Part shown: positions 28,895 to 37,366 of the stretch, one piece after another | Numbering within the stretch: position 1 is the stretch's first letter | Layout of the letters: each line of letters begins with the position of its first letter | Source of the DNA: Halpernia frigidisoli | Lineage (GTDB): Bacteria > Bacteroidota > Bacteroidia > Flavobacteriales > Weeksellaceae | Reading direction: 5' to 3' | DNA length: 64,000 nucleotides | Assembly (NCBI RefSeq): GCF_900113805.1 | Contig: NZ_FOQT01000004.1 | Coordinates: forward strand, 353,489 to 417,488 | Notes under the pieces: generated by a model | The model's input: the letters and a program-made list of their open reading frames with translations, nothing else | What the model was told of the DNA's origin: nothing | The model's database searches: none | Made by a program: the position numbers and the translations under genes

Positions 28895-29380
28895 ATGATG
28901 AAACGTTTATTATTCATTTTTGGCTTTATATTTTTGAGTCAAAGTTCTTCAGCACAAGTTACTATTCACAAAATGCTTCACGTGGGTTATGTTTATCAAA
29001 ATCAAAGTTTTGCAGAACTTGGTGGCAGACTTTTGTTTTTAAATAATGATGATTTTATATACAGAGTCGGGGCGTCAGCTTTGGTTGGTAGCACCAATTC
29101 AAAATTTGCGATTTTACCAAAGTTGCAGGGTGATATCTTAATTAACACAGAGAGAAATGTTGATGTTTTTCATTCCTACTATTTTTTAGCAGGCGCAGAA
29201 GCTACTTCAAAATATATTGCGCCTAAAATAGGTGCTTCTTTATTTGGAATCATCGATCTTACCGGCGGTTATGCCTTCCCATTTTCCGGGCAAACAGTGA
29301 AGGGTAAAGAATTAAAAGGTTTTAACTTAAATTTCACAATAAATCTTCCACTGACGATGTTGCATGATTTATTGAATTAA
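28895..29380 (+). CDS. Hypothetical exported protein, probable small outer-membrane barrel
   Basis: 161 residues with a signal peptide (MKRLLFIFGFIFLSQSSSAQ; an extra Met precedes it). The mature part alternates hydrophobic and polar residues and is rich in Gly and aromatic residues (LHVGYVYQNQSFAELGGRLL; YYFLAGAEATSKYIAPKIG), as in small beta barrels. I do not recognise the family. It lies between metK and an ECF sigma gene with its own upstream gap. Confidence 0.6.
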   Translation: MMKRLLFIFGFIFLSQSSSAQVTIHKMLHVGYVYQNQSFAELGGRLLFLNNDDFIYRVGASALVGSTNSKFAILPKLQGDILINTERNVDVFHSYYFLAGAEATSKYIAPKIGASLFGIIDLTGGYAFPFSGQTVKGKELKGFNLNFTINLPLTMLHDLLN

Positions 29381-29553
29381 TTTGAAAAAAAATTAATAAC
29401 TTTTAAACTTTTTAACAAAGTATTAACTTTTTTATGTATTTTTACATCCAATTCAAAAATACATCTATCGCATAATTCTACTTTAAAATTTCAGAAAAAC
29501 GTTGATCACAAATGTTTGTGAGCTTATTTCTGACTAAAATTTAAGAAGAAAAA

Positions 29554-30144
29554 ATGAATACCTATACCGATAGTCAGTTGATAGATTCTTACCAAAAAGG
29601 CTGTGAGAAATCTTTAAGTTCCCTTATTACCCGTTATCAAAAAGATCTTTTTACCTATATCTATTATAAAATTATGGATGAGGATCTTGCGAATGATATT
29701 TTTCAGGATACTTTTATTAAAATTATTGTGACTTTGAAAGAAGGCAGATATAATGATCAGGGAAAATTTATTTTGTGGGCTAAAAGAATTGCGCATAATC
29801 TTGTAATAGACCATTACAGATTAAAATCTAAACATATTAAAGTATCAGAAACAACTTACGAAAATGATGAATATTCCATTTTTGATACGCTGCAGATTAC
29901 TGATGAAAACATTGAAGAGCAGATAATCAGTGAGCAGATTAATTCGGATTTATTAAGTTTGTTGGTTCATTTACCTGAAAATCAGCAGGAAGTGATAAAA
30001 TTGCGTTTTTTTGATGGTTTGAGTTTTAAAGAAATCGCAGATCAGACGGATTCAAGTATCAATACAACTTTGGGAAGAGTTCGTTATGCACTTATCAATC
30101 TTAGAAAAATAATGGACGAAAAAAATATTATTCTTACAAGATAA
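29554..30144 (+). CDS. ECF-type RNA polymerase sigma factor
   Basis: 196 residues. Region 2: LANDIFQDTFIKIIVTLKEG and FILWAKRIAHNLVIDHYR. Region 4: LPENQQEVIKLRFFDGLSFK then EIADQTDSSINTTLGRVRYA. No anti-sigma factor gene is adjacent, which is usual for a group of flavobacterial ECF sigmas that act more constitutively. A tiny basic protein gene follows 52 bases later. The 173-base leader has no other gene; TTAACAAAG...TATTTTTAC near 29415-29445 may be its promoter. Confidence 0.9.
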   Translation: MNTYTDSQLIDSYQKGCEKSLSSLITRYQKDLFTYIYYKIMDEDLANDIFQDTFIKIIVTLKEGRYNDQGKFILWAKRIAHNLVIDHYRLKSKHIKVSETTYENDEYSIFDTLQITDENIEEQIISEQINSDLLSLLVHLPENQQEVIKLRFFDGLSFKEIADQTDSSINTTLGRVRYALINLRKIMDEKNIILTR

Positions 30145-30196
30145 CAATAATTTTAAAAAGCCGCCGTTTTAAATTAACATTCTTAAAACACGGCCT

Positions 30197-30331
30197 ATGA
30201 AAAAATTTGACATTTTAAAAACAAAAAAACTAATGCCCAAGAAAGAAACAGTTTCTTTTTTACTTCAATTTTCAAAAAGTTTAGCTATTCTAAAGACAAA
30301 GACCAAAAAATATTTGATCTCTAAGAATTAA
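30197..30331 (+). CDS. Small basic protein of 44 residues downstream of the ECF sigma gene
   Basis: Open frame from ATG at 30197 to TAA at 30331, product beginning MKKFDILKTKKLMPKKETVS and ending TKTKKYLISKN. It is very rich in Lys (13 of 44), with a possible helix FLLQFSKSLAILKTK. It has no signal peptide. It lies in the 217-base gap between the sigma factor and the HAD gene, same strand, so it is probably co-transcribed with the sigma factor. It might bind nucleic acid or modulate the sigma factor; this is speculation. Family not identified. Confidence 0.55.
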   Translation: MKKFDILKTKKLMPKKETVSFLLQFSKSLAILKTKTKKYLISKN

Positions 30332-30348
30332 ATAACTTTTAAAAATCT

Positions 30349-30356
30349 TAAATTTG
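30349..30356 (+). promoter_or_regulatory. -7 box immediately before the HAD phosphatase start
   Basis: TAAATTTG ends five bases before the ATG at 30362, implying a leaderless or near-leaderless mRNA. It also argues against the GTG at 30356 as start, since that codon overlaps the promoter box. Confidence 0.5.
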
Positions 30357-30361
30357 TGCCT

Positions 30362-31054
30362 ATGATTAGGCACATTTTTTTTGACTTAGATAATACACTT
30401 TGGGATCACCGCAAAAACGCTCGTTTAACGCTTGATATTCTTTTTAAAAGATACAAAGTTGAAGAACTTCACAACCTTAATTTTGAAGATTTCCATACGG
30501 AATACGACATCGTAAATGAAGATCTTTGGGCAAAGATCCGTGATGAAAAAATTGATAAAGATTATCTACGCAAACATCGTTTTTACGATACTTTTTTAAA
30601 ATTTAATATTGATGATTTTGACTTATCTCAGAAATTTGAGAATCAGTTTTTAGATGATATTGTAGAATTTAATGAATTGGTAGAAGGTTCTTTAGAAATT
30701 TTGGATTATTTGAAAGCCAAAAATTACAAACTTCACATCATTACCAATGGTTTTGAAGAAGTAAGCTACCGAAAAATTGAAGGATCTGGAATGAATAATT
30801 ATTTTGAAACCGTCACTTCCGCAGATTCTCTAAATGTAAGAAAACCCAATCCAAAAATTTTTGAACATGCTTTGAAAATGGCGAATGCCAGGAAGGAAGA
30901 ATCTATTTTGATCGGCGACGATTGGATTGCAGATGTTTTGGGCGCAAAAAATTTCGGATTGGATGTTATTTTCTTTGATGTTTTTAAAGAACAACCTGAG
31001 CTTACGGATATAAAAAGAGTAGAGAAGTTGGTGGAAATTAAGAATTATTTATAA
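30362..31054 (+). CDS. HAD-family phosphatase, YjjG-type noncanonical pyrimidine nucleotidase
   Basis: 230 residues from the ATG at 30362. Haloacid dehalogenase motifs: IFFDLDNTLWDHRKNA (nucleophile Asp8 and Asp10), HIITNGFEEVSYRK (Thr/Asn motif II), RKPNPKIFEHAL (Lys, motif III) and SILIGDDWIADVLGAKN (acidic motif IV). The helical cap between motifs I and II fits the YjjG type, which dephosphorylates noncanonical pyrimidine nucleotides. It is convergent with the subtilase gene and shares a terminator with it. Confidence 0.87.
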   Translation: MIRHIFFDLDNTLWDHRKNARLTLDILFKRYKVEELHNLNFEDFHTEYDIVNEDLWAKIRDEKIDKDYLRKHRFYDTFLKFNIDDFDLSQKFENQFLDDIVEFNELVEGSLEILDYLKAKNYKLHIITNGFEEVSYRKIEGSGMNNYFETVTSADSLNVRKPNPKIFEHALKMANARKEESILIGDDWIADVLGAKNFGLDVIFFDVFKEQPELTDIKRVEKLVEIKNYL

Positions 31055-31080
31055 AAAATTAAAAATCAGATATTAAAACA

Positions 31081-31110
31081 AAAAAACGACACCTTGCGAT
31101 GTCGTTTTTT
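31081..31110. terminator. Bidirectional terminator between convergent genes
   Basis: AAAAAACGACA (31081-31091) and TGTCGTTTTTT (31100-31110) with an 8-base loop. It serves the HAD gene (plus) and the subtilase gene (minus). Confidence 0.87.
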
Positions 31111-31143
31111 TTCAGCATTTGTGTTTTGCTTATTTTGTGGTTT

Positions 31144-33078
31144 TTATTTTCTGAATTTAAAAGTTTCTTCCTTATTATTGTTTTGATAGATCAATATGTA
31201 AACGCCATTATTATCATTCTGAAAAGAAATCGTATTGCCTCTTTCGGTACCAGCTTTAAGAATTTTGCCAGACATATCGTATATTTTATAAGCCCCAAAA
31301 CCATCTTTTGTGTTATTTGAAATCATTTTTATTTGTCCGTCTACTTTATTATAAAAAACCGTAGCAGAATTTATTACATTTTCATTTACTGCTAAAGTAG
31401 CGTTTGTAATATTAAGGCCTGTAAGCAAAACTGAAAATGGTTTTACAGCAGCTGGTGAAGTAGTGTTTTTTCTTACATAGACGATTAAATTATTTCCAAG
31501 ATTGCTCGTTGTTATGTTTGCCTGTCTATAATTATCTACATTATTTACAAACCACGTACTACTAACGGTTGCTACATTATTTGGGCTCGTTACGCTTAGC
31601 GGAGCAAAAGTACGTCTGTCTATAAATGGTGTTCCCTGCTGTCTGAATAATATATCAAAATTATAAACCAACCTACTTGTAGTATTATTTATACCATTAG
31701 TTGCAGTTTGTTCTGTTCCTTCATCATCTGTCCAGCAAATAGAAGCTTTGGCGCTGATGCCTCCTGCAGTACCTGATGTAGACACTTCAGCACTAGAATT
31801 ATTTGTAGGATTGGTAGTAAATTCTACCAATTTTGCGCTTCCACCCGTTTGCATTTGTTTAATGGTTTTAGCGGCATTTTCTACATTCAATATTCCCCAA
31901 CCAAATTTAGCGTCTGGTCCCGCATTTCCTGCATCGTCTGCGGTGTGTAGCATTAATGCTTTCAAAGAAGCGGCTGTCATATATTTATTAAACAAAGAAA
32001 AATAATATTGTTGCAATAATAATCCTGCAGCTGCAGCAGCTGGTGCGGCATAAGAAGTTCCAGAAGAATTGATATCTACACCAGTGTAAGTATTATTTCC
32101 GGTGTACAAAGGCACATTAATAGAAGTTCCTAAAGTTACAATGTCTGGTTTCACTCTTCCGTCGTCTGTTGGCCCCCAATTACTGTAATCAGACATGCTA
32201 TTGTCTGCATTAATAGCGCCTACAGTCATTACATTTTTAGACGCAGAAGAACCTGTCATATTATCAAATCCTGTAGCTGATGCATTTCCCGTAGTTTGCT
32301 GCTCATTTCCTCCTGCTACAAATGGTAAATACAATGGAGTAGTTTTTAGCAGTGCATCCCAGTCTTTAGAAGTTTCATCATAGGCACCATAATTCCAGAT
32401 GTTATTAGTGGTTGTATTGGAATAGCCATAAGAATGATTGGAAATAAGAAATCCGCTTCCAGCAAAAGATGCCATTTCTGTTAAATCATTATCCCAATCA
32501 TAGTTTCTGGCAGTTGCATTTGGAGCTAGTCCACGAGCAGTTGCTGCATTTGGATTGGTACTGGTAGTAATTATTTTGCCCACCATAATTCCAGATACTG
32601 CTTGCATATGATTATTTCCACCAGCACTGTTTACAGTTTGAGAGGGTTGCATGGTTACGTTTCCTGCCAATAATTCATGGTTGGCATTTATCTGGCCTCC
32701 ATCCCAAACGCCTGCAACCATATTAGTTCCGGTGATGTTTACGTTTACACTTCCACCACCATAAAGTGCATTTATCTTTGCGTTTGATACTTGATTTGCA
32801 TCCTTTGTATTGATATAAATTGGGTTGCCTTCTGCATCAATATGATGAAGCATAAAAACATTGCCATCTTTTACAAAAGTTTTTTTAGCATTTGGATTGG
32901 CGGATAAATAGCTGGAAATTTTTTGTTGTTGAAATTCATAATCTAATTGAAATTTCTGCTCCAATCGAGTTAATTCATTTTTATCAATAGATTTTTGAAT
33001 TTCAGCGCGCTGTTCTGCAGTCTGTGCAAATGCAAAAGTTCCGATAAAGAAACTGGCAATAAGTATTGATTTTTTCAT
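31144..33078 (-). CDS. Secreted subtilisin-like S8 serine protease with T9SS sorting domain
   Basis: 644 residues. Signal peptide KKSILIASFFIGTFAFAQ, propeptide-like region to about 110, catalytic domain with Asp126 (VAGVWDGGQ), His157 (GGNNHMQAVSGIMVG), oxyanion Asn near 258 (FVAGGN) and Ser342 (SSGTSYAAPAAAAAGLLL). A beta-rich region follows, then a type A sorting domain (FGAYKIYDMSGKILKAGTER, ending EETFKFRK). It would be secreted by the type IX system and digest extracellular protein. The next gene upstream on the same strand is a TPR-LuxR membrane regulator, a possible controller. Confidence 0.93.
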   Translation of the reverse strand: MKKSILIASFFIGTFAFAQTAEQRAEIQKSIDKNELTRLEQKFQLDYEFQQQKISSYLSANPNAKKTFVKDGNVFMLHHIDAEGNPIYINTKDANQVSNAKINALYGGGSVNVNITGTNMVAGVWDGGQINANHELLAGNVTMQPSQTVNSAGGNNHMQAVSGIMVGKIITTSTNPNAATARGLAPNATARNYDWDNDLTEMASFAGSGFLISNHSYGYSNTTTNNIWNYGAYDETSKDWDALLKTTPLYLPFVAGGNEQQTTGNASATGFDNMTGSSASKNVMTVGAINADNSMSDYSNWGPTDDGRVKPDIVTLGTSINVPLYTGNNTYTGVDINSSGTSYAAPAAAAAGLLLQQYYFSLFNKYMTAASLKALMLHTADDAGNAGPDAKFGWGILNVENAAKTIKQMQTGGSAKLVEFTTNPTNNSSAEVSTSGTAGGISAKASICWTDDEGTEQTATNGINNTTSRLVYNFDILFRQQGTPFIDRRTFAPLSVTSPNNVATVSSTWFVNNVDNYRQANITTSNLGNNLIVYVRKNTTSPAAVKPFSVLLTGLNITNATLAVNENVINSATVFYNKVDGQIKMISNNTKDGFGAYKIYDMSGKILKAGTERGNTISFQNDNNGVYILIYQNNNKEETFKFRK

Positions 33079-33143
33079 ATAAAAAATTTATTAGTTTGTT
33101 ATTGCAAAATTGCATTTTCAACATTGAAAATTTCCTATACTTT

Positions 33144-33186
33144 AGTCTAGTTCTTTTGTAAAAAATAGTCTAGTAAAAAACTAGAC
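33144..33186. promoter_or_regulatory. Repeated GTCTAGT motifs and hairpin before the protease gene
   Basis: AGTCTAGTT (33144-33152) and TAGTCTAGT (33166-33174) are direct repeats, and ACTAGAC (33180-33186) is the inverse of the second copy across an AAAAA loop. They lie between the regulator stop codon and the protease start. They may be regulator binding sites; the inverted pair, with a T-run beyond it on the minus strand, may instead terminate the regulator gene. Confidence 0.4.
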
Positions 33187-33249
33187 CATGATAATCAAAT
33201 TGTTGTAATTGTAAAATGAATTTTTTTATAGATATGAATTAAAACTTTG

Positions 33250-34473
33250 CTAATTATCTATTATTTTCCCAAAAATCTCTTTTCTATTTTTAATATCTAG
33301 AATTGCATAGATATTTCCCAGATGATATTTTACTGTAGCTTCTGTAATGGATAATTTTTCTGCAATTTCTCTATTGCTAAAACCTTTTGCAACCAGCTCC
33401 AGCAATTTTTTTTGTCTGGCATTTAATTTTTCAGATTTTAAAATATTATTTTCAGATTTTATTTGGGAGAATTGCGCTTCTGCATAAACCTGAAGTTCTT
33501 GCTTTATACTTTTTAATTCCTCTTCGAATTTTAACTTTTCAAGATGATGCTTTTTATTGTTTTTGAAATAAATAATTGCAGAAACAACCAGTGCAGTTCC
33601 TAAAATTAATGTTAATATTAAACCTAATGTGGAATTTGTTTTTTCTGTTTCTGTTTCTTTTTCCAAAAAATTTTGATTTGAAACATGCATCTCCGAAAGT
33701 TTATTTTCCCGATTATATATTTCATTCAACTTGTCCAAAGTCTTTTTATATTGAAGTACTTTTTCCTTATTCTCAACCCTTTGATAAATTGTGATAAGCT
33801 CCTCTGTTGCGTAAATTTTATATTTGATGATCGCACAATAATCTGAGATCTTTATACAATTTTTATAAATTTCATCTACTTTCTCGAAATTATTTAAAGC
33901 AGCATTTAATTGCATTTGCTTCACCATCACTACTGGTTGATCGCACGGTGAATTTTTTTTTAAAAGTGGAAGAGATTGTTGGTATAATTTTTCAGAAAGC
34001 GGATATTTTCCTTGCAAAAAATTAATATATCCTTCCTGCATTATTATATAGGCATGATTAGTAGGATCTAAATTTTGATAATTTTCTTTTTTAATTTGTT
34101 GAATAATTTCATTAGATTTATCATATTTACGATTGTCAAAGTATGCAAAAGCCATTTCTGCCTTGATATTCATCTTTAGAGAATCTTCACCAATAATATC
34201 TGAAGAAATAATTTTTGCTTTTTTTAAATAATTTATTGCACTGCTATAATCATTTATACTTCGGAAAGTGGTTGCTAATAAAAGATTTACTTTCGACTGT
34301 TGAAATTTAGTAAGATCTTTATTAGAAAGTATTTTCAATAATTGATCTTGAGATATTTCTTGTTTTCCAGCTTTATTATTTGCTGAAATTTGATTTTCCA
34401 ATAATGCCAAATTCAAATTTTGACCCTTTACGAAAATAGCGAAGAATAGAAAAAAAGAAAGAATTATTTTCAT
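33250..34473 (-). CDS. Membrane-anchored TPR protein with LuxR-type HTH
   Basis: 407 residues. Signal peptide or anchor (KIILSFFLFFAIFVKG), then TPR-like helical repeats (about 45-260, e.g. DYSSAINYLKKAKIIS and GKYPLSEKLYQQSLPLL), a membrane helix (STLGLILTLILGTALVVSAI, about 280-300), a coiled-coil stretch (HHLEKLKFEEELKSIKQEL), and a C-terminal LuxR/GerE HTH (LNARQKKLLELVAKGFSNRE then SITEATVKYHLGNIYAIL). The plan is that of Bacteroidetes one-component membrane regulators: a periplasmic TPR sensor and a cytosolic DNA-binding domain. It lies 171 bases upstream of the secreted protease gene, same strand. Confidence 0.88.
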   Translation of the reverse strand: MKIILSFFLFFAIFVKGQNLNLALLENQISANNKAGKQEISQDQLLKILSNKDLTKFQQSKVNLLLATTFRSINDYSSAINYLKKAKIISSDIIGEDSLKMNIKAEMAFAYFDNRKYDKSNEIIQQIKKENYQNLDPTNHAYIIMQEGYINFLQGKYPLSEKLYQQSLPLLKKNSPCDQPVVMVKQMQLNAALNNFEKVDEIYKNCIKISDYCAIIKYKIYATEELITIYQRVENKEKVLQYKKTLDKLNEIYNRENKLSEMHVSNQNFLEKETETEKTNSTLGLILTLILGTALVVSAIIYFKNNKKHHLEKLKFEEELKSIKQELQVYAEAQFSQIKSENNILKSEKLNARQKKLLELVAKGFSNREIAEKLSITEATVKYHLGNIYAILDIKNRKEIFGKIIDN

Positions 34474-34597
34474 AGATAAACGACGAAAAGTTATTTTAAG
34501 AAATAATTATTAATGCACACACAATGTACGTCTAAATACGTAAGAATAAGAAATAAGTTTTAGAATAAAAATATTGGTGTTAAAATTAGATTTTTAA

Positions 34598-35569
34598 TTA
34601 AGATAATCCCAAGCTAGCACGAACTCTCGTCAAAGTTTCAGCAGCAATTTTTTTAGTTTTGATGGCGCCTTCTTGCAGTTTTTCTTCTAATTCTGGCAGA
34701 TTATTCATGTAATAATCAAAAAGTTCTCTTTCTTTTGAAAATTTTGTTAGAATTAATTGTAAAAGTTCATTTTTCGCATGTCCATATCCAAAATTTCCAG
34801 CCAGATATTTTTCTTTCAGTGTTTCGGTTTCTTCTGCGGAAGCTATTAATTTATAGATGGCAAAAACTTTGTCCGTTTCTGGATCTTTTGCTTCTTCAAG
34901 GCTTTTAGAATCCGTTTCTATAGACATTACTTGCTTTTTCAATTCTTTTTCTTGCAAAAAAATATTGATAAGGTTTCCTCGAGATTTGCTCATTTTGTGT
35001 CCATCTGTCCCCGGAACATATTTGGTTTCCTCTTGCAATTCTGCTTGTGGCAACACGAAAATTTCGCCCATTTGATTGTTGAATCTTGCTCCCATATCTC
35101 TTGCCATTTCCAAATGTTGCAATTGATCTTTCCCAACGGGAACTATTTCTGCATCGTACAGCAAAATATCTGCGGCCATCAAAACTGGATATGTGAAAAG
35201 TCCGGCATTTACATCTTCCAAACGATCTGCTTTGTCTTTAAAACTGTGCGCCAAAGTCAATCTTTGGAAAGGATAAAAACAACTCAAATACCAGGAAAGT
35301 TCCGTCACTTCTGGAATATCGCTTTGACGGTAAAAAAAAGTTTTTTCCGTATCTAAACCACAGGCGAGCCAAGCCGCAGCAATTTCGTAAGTATTTTGTT
35401 TTAAATCTTTAGCATTCTTTATCTGCGTCAAAGAATGAAGGTTTGCAATAAACAAAAAAGATTCATTTTCTGCTTTTTTAGAAAGTTCGATTGCGGGAAA
35501 AATCGCGCCCAAAAGATTTCCTAAATGTGGCGTTCCCGTTGCTTGTATTCCTGTGAGGATTCTTGGCAT
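34598..35569 (-). CDS. trpS: Tryptophanyl-tRNA synthetase
   Basis: 323 residues, normal length for bacterial TrpRS. The HIGH-like motif is TGTPHLGNLLGA (residues 11-22), the KMSKS loop is HKMSKSRGN (191-199), and the tryptophan pocket segment AADILLYDAEIVPVGKDQLQ (132-151) is intact. It charges tRNA-Trp. Start chosen at MPRILTGIQA. It is transcribed apart from the regulator gene; the 124 bases between them hold nothing recognisable. The MepB gene is upstream on the same strand. Confidence 0.97.
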   Translation of the reverse strand: MPRILTGIQATGTPHLGNLLGAIFPAIELSKKAENESFLFIANLHSLTQIKNAKDLKQNTYEIAAAWLACGLDTEKTFFYRQSDIPEVTELSWYLSCFYPFQRLTLAHSFKDKADRLEDVNAGLFTYPVLMAADILLYDAEIVPVGKDQLQHLEMARDMGARFNNQMGEIFVLPQAELQEETKYVPGTDGHKMSKSRGNLINIFLQEKELKKQVMSIETDSKSLEEAKDPETDKVFAIYKLIASAEETETLKEKYLAGNFGYGHAKNELLQLILTKFSKERELFDYYMNNLPELEEKLQEGAIKTKKIAAETLTRVRASLGLS

Positions 35570-35618
35570 TTTTTATTAATGATGAGTTATAGTTGCAAAA
35601 ATAATCTATTTAAAAATG

Positions 35619-36116
35619 TCAGGAAGATAAAATGTTTTTAAACTTTTTAAGATTTTCTACTGTGTTATTTTCTAAATCTATAAAATAATCTCCTTGCCAG
35701 AATTTAGTTTTAATCGCTTGTTTAGAATCTGGAAAATCCCAATTTGTGTAAACACGAAATCCCAGTTTTCCTGCTTTTTTATTGCTCGTCAAAATTTGAT
35801 GATTTTCTAAAATATTTTTCGGAAAAAAGAAGAAACCGGATTTTTGCTTTTCTATGGCTGAAATAATATAAAAATCAAAATCATCAGTAATATTAAATGG
35901 TTCAGTTTTACCATTAACATTTCGTTTCCAAAGCGTTACAAATTTTCCGATCTTTTTGGGTGTAATTTTAGCTTTTCTAAATTTAACGTTGAATCTGCCA
36001 ATTGTAAAATCATATCCAAAATAATCTTCACATTCCAGGTCTTGAACAATATCTGAAATTGACAAGTTCAGTGGTTTTAAAATAGTAGTTTCGAGATTTT
36101 TTATTTCAGAAATCAT
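35619..36116 (-). CDS. MepB family protein
   Basis: 165 residues, soluble, no signal peptide. The sequence fits the MepB family pattern: YFGYDFTIGRFNVKFRKAKI TPKK-type core, GKFVTLWKRN, FFFFPKNILENHQILTSN and a late GFRVYTNWDFP with TKFWQGDYFIDL. In Staphylococcus MepB is encoded with the MepA drug efflux pump, but its biochemical role is unknown and no pump is next to it here. A copy of the dispersed repeat separates it from lspA. Confidence 0.82.
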   Translation of the reverse strand: MISEIKNLETTILKPLNLSISDIVQDLECEDYFGYDFTIGRFNVKFRKAKITPKKIGKFVTLWKRNVNGKTEPFNITDDFDFYIISAIEKQKSGFFFFPKNILENHQILTSNKKAGKLGFRVYTNWDFPDSKQAIKTKFWQGDYFIDLENNTVENLKKFKNILSS

Positions 36117-36171
36117 TTATTTAGTTTGATATTATAATTTCTGGAAAATAATTTCGAAATTGCGAAACCTT

Positions 36172-36249
36172 GCAGCCCGACTTGAGTGGAACTCCTTTTT
36201 TTTGCATTTGAAAAAAAAGAGTGGGAACGGAAGGCGGAAAATGCTGCCC
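36172..36249 (-). repeat. Dispersed palindromic repeat, copy C (inverted)
   Basis: Read on the minus strand it runs from GGGCAGC (36243-36249) to GGGCTGC (36172-36178), with arms TTTTCCGCCTTCCGTTCCC and TTCCACTCAAGTCGG, a T8/A8 inner stem and the loop CAAATGC. It begins 16 bases beyond the lspA stop codon, preceded by a T-run as in copies A and D. Confidence 0.85.
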
Positions 36250-36265
36250 AAAAAAATCAAATTTC

Positions 36266-36904
36266 TTAAAATTCCAGACCGTGTGGAAACGCTTTTTTTC
36301 TGAAAATAAATAATAATAAAGCACCTAGCGTAATTGCGGCATCTGCGACATTAAATATGTATTTAAAAAACTCAACATGATGACCGCCAATTAGAGGCCA
36401 GTTTTGCGGAACATCCCAGTTTACCAAAGGAAAATGAAACATATCAACAACGCAGCCTTTCATAAAAGTGGAGTAGCCGTGGCCAAATTGCGTGAGTTTT
36501 GAAACGCCATCGTAGTCGATCCAGCGCCCAATATCTTCAATATAAATTGTCCCGGAATCGTAGATCAGACCATAAAACATACCGTCTATCAAGTTACCAA
36601 TTGCGCCCGCAAAAATCATAGACATTGGGATAATCAGATAATTTGAACTCCCCATTTTAAGCCATTTACTAAATAAATAGACCATGCCGCCAATTAAAAC
36701 CAAACGAACTAAAACGAGAAAATATTTACCGATCAAACCACCAAAGTGAAATCCGTAGGCCATACCTGGATTTTCTACAAATGTGAATTTAAAACCGGGA
36801 AAAATATCATGGGATTCGCCGAGAGAAAAATGGGTTTTTATGTAAAATTTTGTGAGTTGATCGATCAATAAAATCACAATTGTGATCAGCGCTATCTTCT
36901 TCAT
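36266..36904 (-). CDS. lspA: Lipoprotein signal peptidase (signal peptidase II)
   Basis: 212 residues with four membrane helices. Family motifs: DQLTKFYIK near the N-terminus, FVENPGMAYG, AGAIGNLIDGMFYG (first catalytic Asp; Gly replaces the usual Arg after it), VVDMFHFPLV, and FKYIFNVADAAITLGA (second catalytic Asp). An insert of about 40 residues separates GNLIDGMFYG from VVDMFHF, as is usual in Bacteroidetes. It cleaves prolipoproteins at the inner membrane. It is the last gene of the ileS-DksA-like-small-ORF-lspA block. Confidence 0.94.
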   Translation of the reverse strand: MKKIALITIVILLIDQLTKFYIKTHFSLGESHDIFPGFKFTFVENPGMAYGFHFGGLIGKYFLVLVRLVLIGGMVYLFSKWLKMGSSNYLIIPMSMIFAGAIGNLIDGMFYGLIYDSGTIYIEDIGRWIDYDGVSKLTQFGHGYSTFMKGCVVDMFHFPLVNWDVPQNWPLIGGHHVEFFKYIFNVADAAITLGALLLFIFRKKAFPHGLEF

Positions 36905-36906
36905 TC

Positions 36907-37092
36907 TTATCCTTTTGGTTTTGATTTATTCACAATTTTTTCCACTTTTTTGTCCTGCATTTTTTGCACAGTTTTCTTGTTGTGAAAAGTATTTTTGTGA
37001 AATTTTTCAAATTCTATATTCATGTCTTTCAAAACGGTTTTTACGGCTTGAAGTTCCGTGGCGTTTTTAGTGTGTACAATTATAGATTCCAT
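36907..37092 (-). CDS. Small basic hypothetical protein (DUF2683-like)
   Basis: 61 residues: MESIIVHTKNATELQAVKTV then a Lys/Asn-rich C-terminus. The start resembles the DUF2683 family of small Bacteroidetes proteins, often found beside toxin-antitoxin-like genes; no toxin gene is seen here. It lies two bases upstream of lspA and eight bases from the next gene, so it is part of this operon. Function unknown. Confidence 0.65.
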   Translation of the reverse strand: MESIIVHTKNATELQAVKTVLKDMNIEFEKFHKNTFHNKKTVQKMQDKKVEKIVNKSKPKG

Positions 37093-37099
37093 TATATTA

Positions 37100-37354
37100 T
37101 CAGTTTATTTTTTTTGATAATTCATCGAGACGTTTTTGGTCTTTTTCCGATAAATCATTTTTTCCGTTTTCACCCATTTTTGAGAGAAGTTTGTCTATTT
37201 CTTTTTCTCTTTCCCGTTTGTCAGAATTAAACTGATCATCAATCGTATAGCTTTTTTGTAATTTTTCACGGTAATTTTTAAAAAGTTTATTCCGAAAAAA
37301 GTACAGAAAAATCACTAGTGCGATTATAAAAAGTATAATAGATTCTGACATCAA
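37100..37354 (-). CDS. Small single-pass membrane protein
   Basis: 84 residues: an N-terminal membrane helix (SIILFIIALVIFLYFF) followed by a highly charged helical tail (SDKREREKEIDKLLSKMGEN and EKDQKRLDELSKK). The tail resembles charged C-terminal segments seen in some Bacteroidetes rhomboid-type proteins, but no protease domain is present. It lies in the ileS-lspA block with 12 and 7 base gaps to its neighbours, so it is co-transcribed. Function unknown. Confidence 0.65.
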   Translation of the reverse strand: MMSESIILFIIALVIFLYFFRNKLFKNYREKLQKSYTIDDQFNSDKREREKEIDKLLSKMGENGKNDLSEKDQKRLDELSKKIN

Positions 37355-37366
37355 AAAATAGAAATT

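Noticed and set aside
36121..36324. Minus-strand frame of 67 residues across the lspA end and repeat copy C
   Set aside because: It is formed by the repeat and the lspA tail in another frame, without a start context or conserved feature.
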